Positions 31,516 through 36,361 of a DNA stretch of 36,361 bases are shown one piece after another. Source of the DNA: a virus; the IMG/VR virus record IMGVR_UViG_3300042549_005708, positions 1 to 36,361 of that record; one strand, written 5' to 3'. Within the stretch, counting starts at the first letter, position 1. Each line of letters starts with the position of its first letter. A program made the position numbers and the translations under genes. The notes under the pieces were generated by a model. It made no database searches. It had not been told where the DNA came from and worked only from the letters and a program-made list of their open reading frames with translations.

Positions 31516-31790
31516 CCCGCATCGCCCTCCCCCCGCTCGAAAACTGGCTGGCCTCCATCGTCATATGCCTGGCCGTGGGCTACGTGGCTGCGCAAGACAG
31601 CCACCGCGCTGACCAGGACGAAGCCGCCATCGCCCACCAGCTCGACCCCGCCCACTCTCGCGACTGGGCCGCAGAGCAGGCATGCAAGGGCCAGCCCTAT
31701 GAATGGGCCGACGACACCACCCTGGTGTGCCACACCGAGCAGCCGGGCACCGTCATCACCGCACAGGCCCAGTCCAGGGTGCAACCATGA
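31512..31790 (+). CDS. Small single-TM protein
   Basis: This 92-aa protein begins MTRIALPPLENWLASIVICLAVGYVAAQ, a membrane segment at about residues 12-28. A soluble, acidic domain with two Cys (QACKGQPYEWADDTTLVCHTE) follows, probably periplasmic if the N-terminus is inside. It starts with an ATGA overlap. A role in membrane takeover or exclusion is possible but unproven. Confidence 0.65.
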   Translation: MTRIALPPLENWLASIVICLAVGYVAAQDSHRADQDEAAIAHQLDPAHSRDWAAEQACKGQPYEWADDTTLVCHTEQPGTVITAQAQSRVQP

Positions 31791-31921
31791 CAGCCCGACG
31801 CCACACCCGCGCCGCAGTGCGCATGGCAATGGCCTCGCTCCGCTGGGCGCTGGGTGCCTGCATCACGCTGCTGGCCATCGTCGGCCTGGGCGCGGTCTCC
31901 GCTTTCATCGACAAGCGCTAG
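31787..31921 (+). CDS. Very small membrane protein
   Basis: This 44-aa protein begins MTARRHTRAAVRMAM. It has a basic N-terminus, one membrane segment (LGACITLLAIVGLGAVSAF) and a short basic end (IDKR). The start overlaps the upstream stop (ATGA). Its size and topology match phage single-TM micropeptides of unknown role. Confidence 0.6.
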   Translation: MTARRHTRAAVRMAMASLRWALGACITLLAIVGLGAVSAFIDKR

Positions 31922-31930
31922 GCCGCCGCC

Positions 31931-32266
31931 ATGCCCACGGCCACCCCCACCGCCTCCAGCGCCATCGTGCTGCACATCCGCGGCCAGGTCACCAGTGCCA
32001 CCCGTCGCTACACGCGCAAGGGTGTCCCGCTGGTGGAGCTGGAGATCGCCGACCACGCCACCGGACAGACCGTGTGCATCACGCGCCGCTATCTGGACAC
32101 AAGCATGGCCAGCAGCATGGCTGCCACGGTTCTCGCACAACGCATGCGCGGCCAGCTGGCCGAGGTGCGCGCCATCAATCCCCGCTTCAAGGCATCGCGC
32201 CTTGAGTGCGAAGCCGACCACATCACCCTACCCACCACAAGCGCCTCGCGCGCGGATCTCGCATGA
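31931..32266 (+). CDS. Putative OB-fold single-strand DNA-binding-like protein
   Basis: This 111-aa protein contains IVLHIRGQVTSATRRYTRKGVPLVELEIADHATG, whose beta pattern with basic and aromatic spacing resembles the OB folds of SSB and PriB-like proteins. RYLDTSMASSMAATVLAQRM follows. I infer possible nucleic acid binding. The motif is weak and the assignment is tentative. It lies just before the dNMP kinase gene, which it overlaps (ATGA). Confidence 0.5.
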   Translation: MPTATPTASSAIVLHIRGQVTSATRRYTRKGVPLVELEIADHATGQTVCITRRYLDTSMASSMAATVLAQRMRGQLAEVRAINPRFKASRLECEADHITLPTTSASRADLA

Positions 32267-32943
32267 ACCACACACACGTTATCGGCCTCACAGGCCCCAT
32301 GGGCAGCGGCAAAGACACCGTTGCCGACCTGCTGACCACGCACTGCCGCGCGCACAAGATAGCGTTTGCAGACGCACTCCGTGCGGAGATCGTTGACGCG
32401 TACTGCATCGAGCACATCTACCTCACGCGCCGCGAGACCAAAGAGCACCCGCTCAGCGCACTGGCCCTGGCGCGCTGCATTGACACCGCCTTCGTGGGCC
32501 GCATGCTGATCAACCACCAGCTGCAGCACAACGGCCAAGAGCTGGACCTGAACGCACCCCGCAGCCCGCGCCAGATCATGCAGTGGTGGGGCACCGAGTA
32601 CCGGCGCGCAGCCCAGCCAGCCTACTGGGTCAGCAAGGCCGCGCAGCGCATCAGCTGGATGGCCAAGGCGCTCAACGCTCGACTGATCGTCATCACCGAT
32701 GTGCGCTTTGAAGACGAAGCGAACCTCGTGCGCAAACTGGGCGGGCAGATCTGGCAGATCAAGCGCCCCGGGTGCGAGGTGGCAACCGGCTCGCACGTCA
32801 GCGAGGTCACAGGGGCCGCCTTCACCCCCAACCTCGTGATCAACAACAGCCACGACATGCGCCACCTGCAGCAGCTGGTGCTGGGCGGCTGGGCCGCAAA
32901 AGACTGGGGCCTGCCAGGCGTACGCGTTGAGGTGCCAGCATGA
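32263..32943 (+). CDS. Deoxynucleoside monophosphate kinase
   Basis: This 226-aa protein begins MNHTHVIGLTGPMGSGKDTVADLL, with the P-loop GPMGSGKDT at residues 11-19. IMQWWGTEYRR and LIVITDVRFEDEANLVRKLGG, conserved in phage dNMP kinases of the T4 gp1 type, follow. It phosphorylates deoxynucleoside monophosphates to feed phage DNA synthesis. It overlaps both neighbours by four bases. Confidence 0.9.
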   Translation: MNHTHVIGLTGPMGSGKDTVADLLTTHCRAHKIAFADALRAEIVDAYCIEHIYLTRRETKEHPLSALALARCIDTAFVGRMLINHQLQHNGQELDLNAPRSPRQIMQWWGTEYRRAAQPAYWVSKAAQRISWMAKALNARLIVITDVRFEDEANLVRKLGGQIWQIKRPGCEVATGSHVSEVTGAAFTPNLVINNSHDMRHLQQLVLGGWAAKDWGLPGVRVEVPA

Positions 32944-33302
32944 GCCGCCGCCGCATCTCCAAGGCCAGCGACAGCATCAGCCTGGCCAAGCCCAACATGA
33001 CCGCAGTGCACCTGCAGCGCGGCCGCCCCACACCCCTGCGCACCGGCGGCCTGCATGACATCGGTGCCACCAACGTATCCGCCCACGGCAAGGTGCTGAT
33101 CAGCCCAGTGCCCAACGCAGCCGAGCTGGCCGCCCGCCGCCAGAGCGAGCGCCTGGAGATCGCCAGCAACGACATGCCCGTGCGCAACAGCACCATGCGC
33201 GGCCCGGCCTACACCTGCCCCGAGCTGCGCACCAACCCACCCCGCCCCGGCAGCGCAGACGCCTTTCGCCTGCCCAGCCGCACCAGCTTCAACAAGGGAT
33301 GA
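32940..33302 (+). CDS. Basic protein of unknown function before the ParB-like gene
   Basis: This 120-aa protein is strongly basic and rich in Arg and Pro. It has an N-terminal MSRRRISKASDSISLAKPNM and a region MPVRNSTMRGPAYTCPELR. No enzyme motif is visible. It is the immediate partner gene of the ParB-like protein (ATGA overlap), so it may act with it. Confidence 0.6.
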   Translation: MSRRRISKASDSISLAKPNMTAVHLQRGRPTPLRTGGLHDIGATNVSAHGKVLISPVPNAAELAARRQSERLEIASNDMPVRNSTMRGPAYTCPELRTNPPRPGSADAFRLPSRTSFNKG

Positions 33303-35488
33303 CCACCATGGCCACCGACCAGCACGACACCTTCACCGCCACCCTGCCCGCCTCCGGCGCAGGCCCGCAGATGCGCATGGTGGAGATCGCCCTCATTGAA
33401 GAGAGCACCACCAACCCCCGCAAGACTTTTGACGCGGTCAAGCTGCAAGAGTTGGCCGATAGCATCAAGTCCAGCGGAGTGCACCAGCCCATCCTGCTGC
33501 GCCCCCTGCCCGGCCACCGCGTGCCCGAGACGTGGGGATGGCGCCGCCAGGGCGCACCCCTGCCCCAGTACGAACTGGTGGCCGGCGCCCGGCGCCTGCG
33601 CGCCTGCAAGCTCGCCAAGGTCACCGAAGTGCCCGCCATGATTCGCGAGCTGACAGACGCCCAGGCGCGAGAGATCCAGGTCATCGAGAACCTGCAGCGC
33701 GAAGACGTGACCGAGCTGGAGGAAGCCGAGGGCTACGAAGAGCTGATGCGCCAATGCAACCTCAAAGCCGACCAGGTCGGCGCCAAGATCGGCAAAAGCC
33801 GCAGCTACGTGTACGCCCGCCTCAAGGTGCTCGACCTGTGCCACCAAGGCCGCCAGGCCCTGCGCGAAGGCAAGATCGATTTCAGCCGCGGCCTGCTCAT
33901 CGCCCGCATCCCCGACGAGGCCCTGCAGCTCAAGGCACTGCACTTCTGCACCGACCCCGACTGGCAGGGCGACATGCCCGGCTACCGCGAATGCGCAGCC
34001 TACGTGCAGCAAGAGTTCATGCTGCGGCTCGACAAAGCCCGCTTCAACATCGCCGACGCCACCCTAGTGCCCGACGCAGGCAGCTGCAAAGACTGCAGCA
34101 AGCGCACCGGCGCCAACCCCGACCTGTTTGCCGACGTGAAGAGTGCAGACGTGTGCACCAGCCCGCCCTGCTTTCACGCCAAGGAACAGGCCCACGCCGC
34201 ACTGATGGTGGCCCAGGCCCAGGCCAAGGGCATCACTGTCATCGCGGGCAAAGAAGCGCAAGAGCTGATGATCGGCAGCTACCAGCCCAAGCTCAAAGGC
34301 TACAAGCGCCTGGACAGCGTGGAAGACAGCCCAACCGACCAACCCCTGCGCAAGATCATCGGCGCGCAGATGGAGGCCGAAGGCATCAAGCCCGTGCAGA
34401 TCGAGCACGCTCGCAAGCCGGGCGAGCTGATCGATGCCCTGCCCAATGAAGTGGTGCTGCGCCTGCTCAAGACCGTAGAGGGCCAGGCACAGGCCACCAA
34501 AGAAGTGGCGGCCGAGGTCAAAGAATTTGCCGACAACAAAAAGGCCAAGAGCCTGGCCAAAGCCACAGCGCAGTACGAACAGGCGTGGCGCAACAAGCTC
34601 GTGGACCTGAGCTGGGTACAGATCGAGTGCGCCACGCCCCACAGCCAGTTCACCCGCGAAGTGCACCGCTACGTGGTGCAGCGCGAAGTCAACAGCCTGA
34701 GCCAGGACGACGCTGCAGTCGTGGCCGACATCTTGAACCTCGGCAAAGTGGCCCCGCACAGCGCCCTGCTCGACTACGCCAAGACCACCGCCTACCCCGA
34801 CCAGCTGCACCTGCTGGTCATCATGCAACGCGACAGCGGCGCGAGCCACTACGCCCACAACCGCCCCAAAAACGAAGGCCTGATGCTGGTGGCAGGCATC
34901 GTGTTTGACGATGGCCTGGACACCCTCATCGAGCAACTGCAGGCCGAGGCACGCGAGCAATACCTGCCCAAACCCGTGAAAGTTGCGGCTCCGAAAGCCG
35001 CCTCTACCCCTGGCCCCGCTGCGCAAGCTGTACCTACGCGCGAGGGTGCCAAGGGCACAAAGACCAAGGGCAAAAACGCGCCCGCTGCGCAAGCCCGCGC
35101 TACCGCGCCCAAGACATCGAAGGCCGAAGCCAGCGCCCAGATCGCTGCGCAGCTGGCGGCGCTGGAGGAACAAGACCAGGCGCCTGCGGCGCAGGGCAAC
35201 GAAGGCGCCCCCGCTCCTTCGGGCGGGGACGCATCCGCTACCCATGGCGAGGTCGGTGCAGGCGCAGAGACCGGGCCGGCAGTCGAAGCAGGCACGCTCG
35301 CCATCGGCGCCCGGGTCAAGGTCAAGCCCACCGCCAACGGCCCCAAGCAGGCCCCCCACGTCGGCAAGGTAGGCACCATCGAGCGCAAGGTAGGCCCCGA
35401 CGCCTGGGACGTAGCCATCCCCCGCGAAAAGCGCTCCGTGCCCTTGTTCGTGGCCTTCCACTCGACTGAGCTGCAGGTGGTGGCATGA
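33299..35488 (+). CDS. ParB-like protein with zinc-finger-like and KOW-like C-terminal regions
   Basis: This 729-aa protein has an N-terminal ParB domain: TNPRKTFDAVKLQELADSIK (38-57), LVAGARRLRACKLA (93-106) and VIENLQREDVTELEEAEGY (128-146). A KorB/ParB-type helix-turn-helix (AKIGKSRSYVYARL) follows. Then comes a Cys cluster CKDC and later CTSPPC (about 262-288), suggesting a zinc finger. A long Ala/Lys-rich linker precedes a short domain, GARVKVK and GKVGTIERKVGPDAWDVAI, like a KOW/SH3 fold. ParB-family proteins bind centromere-like palindromes and use CTP; no parA lies nearby. It overlaps the ASCH-domain gene (ATGA). Confidence 0.82.
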   Translation: MTTMATDQHDTFTATLPASGAGPQMRMVEIALIEESTTNPRKTFDAVKLQELADSIKSSGVHQPILLRPLPGHRVPETWGWRRQGAPLPQYELVAGARRLRACKLAKVTEVPAMIRELTDAQAREIQVIENLQREDVTELEEAEGYEELMRQCNLKADQVGAKIGKSRSYVYARLKVLDLCHQGRQALREGKIDFSRGLLIARIPDEALQLKALHFCTDPDWQGDMPGYRECAAYVQQEFMLRLDKARFNIADATLVPDAGSCKDCSKRTGANPDLFADVKSADVCTSPPCFHAKEQAHAALMVAQAQAKGITVIAGKEAQELMIGSYQPKLKGYKRLDSVEDSPTDQPLRKIIGAQMEAEGIKPVQIEHARKPGELIDALPNEVVLRLLKTVEGQAQATKEVAAEVKEFADNKKAKSLAKATAQYEQAWRNKLVDLSWVQIECATPHSQFTREVHRYVVQREVNSLSQDDAAVVADILNLGKVAPHSALLDYAKTTAYPDQLHLLVIMQRDSGASHYAHNRPKNEGLMLVAGIVFDDGLDTLIEQLQAEAREQYLPKPVKVAAPKAASTPGPAAQAVPTREGAKGTKTKGKNAPAAQARATAPKTSKAEASAQIAAQLAALEEQDQAPAAQGNEGAPAPSGGDASATHGEVGAGAETGPAVEAGTLAIGARVKVKPTANGPKQAPHVGKVGTIERKVGPDAWDVAIPREKRSVPLFVAFHSTELQVVA
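34142..34159. repeat. Dispersed palindrome, copy E
   Basis: AGTGCAGACGTGTGCACC matches the reference 18-mer at 15 of 18 positions. It lies within the ParB-like gene at the codons for SADVCTS. Confidence 0.45.
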
Positions 35489-36102
35489 AAGAGCGCCCAA
35501 TCCTTTTCAGCGCGCCGATGGTGCGCGCACTGCTGGCTGGCACCAAAACGCAGACGCGGCGGGTGGTGAAGCCAGCGCCTCAAATGATCACTGAAAACAC
35601 CATCACAACCTGGGATGGGCCGCCTACTGCGCTGCAATATCAGCTTGAAAGAATGGGCAAGGGATGCCCCTACGGCCAGCCCGGCGACCGGCTTTGGGTT
35701 CGTGAGAGTTTGTTTCTCAGCAAGGAAACAGACCGCCACCACTACAGCGCGACCGGCCTCATTGGGTCAGCCGTTGATTACGAGGCAGAGCCGCCGCCAT
35801 CGGTTGGTCTGCCTGCCCGGTCGATACCAAGCATCCACATGCCCCGCTGGGCCAGCCGCATCACCCTGGAAATCACCAGCGTGCGCGTGGAGCGGCTGCA
35901 GGACATCAGCTTTGCAGACGCCGCGGCCGAGGGCCTGCACTACACCAGCGAACGCCTTGACCGATGGAGCGCTGACGGCAGCTCATGGGTGGCGACACCG
36001 CAAAACGCCTACCGCGCGCTGTGGCAGGACATCAACGGCCCCGACAGCTGGGCCGCCAACCCGTGGGTGTGGGTCGTTGAGTTCCGGAGACTGAAGCCAT
36101 GA
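35485..36102 (+). CDS. ASCH-domain phage protein
   Basis: This 205-aa protein begins MKERPILFSAPMVRALLAGTKTQTRRVVKP, then CPYGQPGDRLWVRES and MPRWASRITLEITSVRVERLQDIS, the standard pattern of phage-encoded ASCH-domain proteins. These have an RNA/nucleoside-binding beta-barrel related to the PUA fold. The cellular target is unknown. It overlaps both neighbours by four bases. Confidence 0.85.
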   Translation: MKERPILFSAPMVRALLAGTKTQTRRVVKPAPQMITENTITTWDGPPTALQYQLERMGKGCPYGQPGDRLWVRESLFLSKETDRHHYSATGLIGSAVDYEAEPPPSVGLPARSIPSIHMPRWASRITLEITSVRVERLQDISFADAAAEGLHYTSERLDRWSADGSSWVATPQNAYRALWQDINGPDSWAANPWVWVVEFRRLKP

Positions 36103-36361
36103 CCCACGGTCGCAAGAAACCCCGTGTCCCGCGCCCCATCAGCGCCAACCCGTTCCACACCGCCCGCATGCGCGCCACATGTCTCACGGCAGCCGAGATC
36201 GCCGAGGTCATGAACCCGATGCGCGCCTGCCTTAAAGCCGTGCGCGAGGGCGTGGCCAGCCAGGCCCAGTACGAGGTACTGCACTCCGGCATCCTCATCG
36301 CCGAGGCCATCGAGCACAGCGGCATCGTGCGCGGCCTGGCCGACCACATCACCAGCGCCCT
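36099..36361 (+). CDS. Phage protein of unknown function (partial, runs off the end)
   Basis: The visible 87 residues begin MTHGRKKPRVPRPISANPFHTARM. The N-terminus is basic and the C-terminal half helical (LTAAEIAEVMNPMRACLKAVREG, EYL-like helices, GILIAEAIEHSGIVRG). It starts with an ATGA overlap with the ASCH gene. The stop lies beyond the window. I cannot assign a family. Confidence 0.6.
   Translation, partial: MTHGRKKPRVPRPISANPFHTARMRATCLTAAEIAEVMNPMRACLKAVREGVASQAQYEVLHSGILIAEAIEHSGIVRGLADHITSA

Noticed and set aside
34064-35500. Minus-strand open frame opposite the ParB-like gene
   Set aside because: Composition is an artefact of high GC; the plus-strand frame has clear ParB motifs.
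1-36361. CRISPR array, insertion sequence or toxin-antitoxin pair
   Set aside because: No regularly spaced repeats, transposase motifs or recognised toxin families were seen anywhere in the window.

Overview
The window is most of a temperate siphovirus-type prophage in a GC-rich betaproteobacterium. Gene content, codon use and the family resemblances of the lysogeny genes suggest a Comamonadaceae-like host (Acidovorax/Comamonas/Delftia group), but no marker fixes the genus. The left end (1-600) may be bacterial chromosome: a tRNA-Cys-like gene and a small SOS-box gene. The right end (36361) is still inside the prophage, and no integrase or second attachment site is visible.

Region by region. 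(1) 53-555: tRNA-Cys-like gene with an extra hairpin; LexA box placed directly on the start of a 99-aa ORF. (2) 602-1390: D12-class DNA adenine methyltransferase. (3) 1529-3509: lysis cassette, including a lambda R-like endolysin fused in frame to a three-TM holin, with an internal Shine-Dalgarno and start for the holin alone. (4) 3502-13508: papain-like peptidase, tail fibre and tip genes, a 1668-aa tape measure protein, tail assembly chaperones joined by a -1 frameshift signal, and the tail tube protein. (5) 13653-16209: neck and connector genes interrupted by a free-standing GIY-YIG homing endonuclease. (6) 16215-23676: a putative head-decoration protein, HK97-type capsid, prohead protease, portal, and large and small terminase. 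(7) 23807-25172: HNH endonuclease, Q-like antiterminator and a small protein. (8) 25552-29161: VapE/primase-helicase, a winged-helix-like protein and a CII-family regulator. (9) 29417-31066: immunity region with YdaS-like Cro, divergent repressor and a secreted protein. (10) 31198-36361: rightward early operon with small membrane proteins, dNMP kinase, a ParB-like protein and an ASCH-domain protein.

How it works together. Nearly everything from Cro (30117) leftward to the methyltransferase lies on the minus strand. The rightward operon from 31198 is a chain of genes with ATGA overlaps. Two early promoters face away from the repressor gene. Both carry copies of a 13-bp operator close to TATCCATGGGTTA, which makes a lambda-like PR/PL switch. 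The Q-like antiterminator sits just before the HNH/terminase start of the late genes. Several minus-strand terminator hairpins lie inside the late region, which would make read-through by antitermination meaningful.

The least expected signals are the endolysin-holin fusion, the operator set with a probably leaderless cro, six copies of an 18-bp palindrome scattered over 32 kb, and the enlarged tRNA. All coordinates and motif matches were read by eye from the sequence, and family assignments rest on recognised motifs without database searches.
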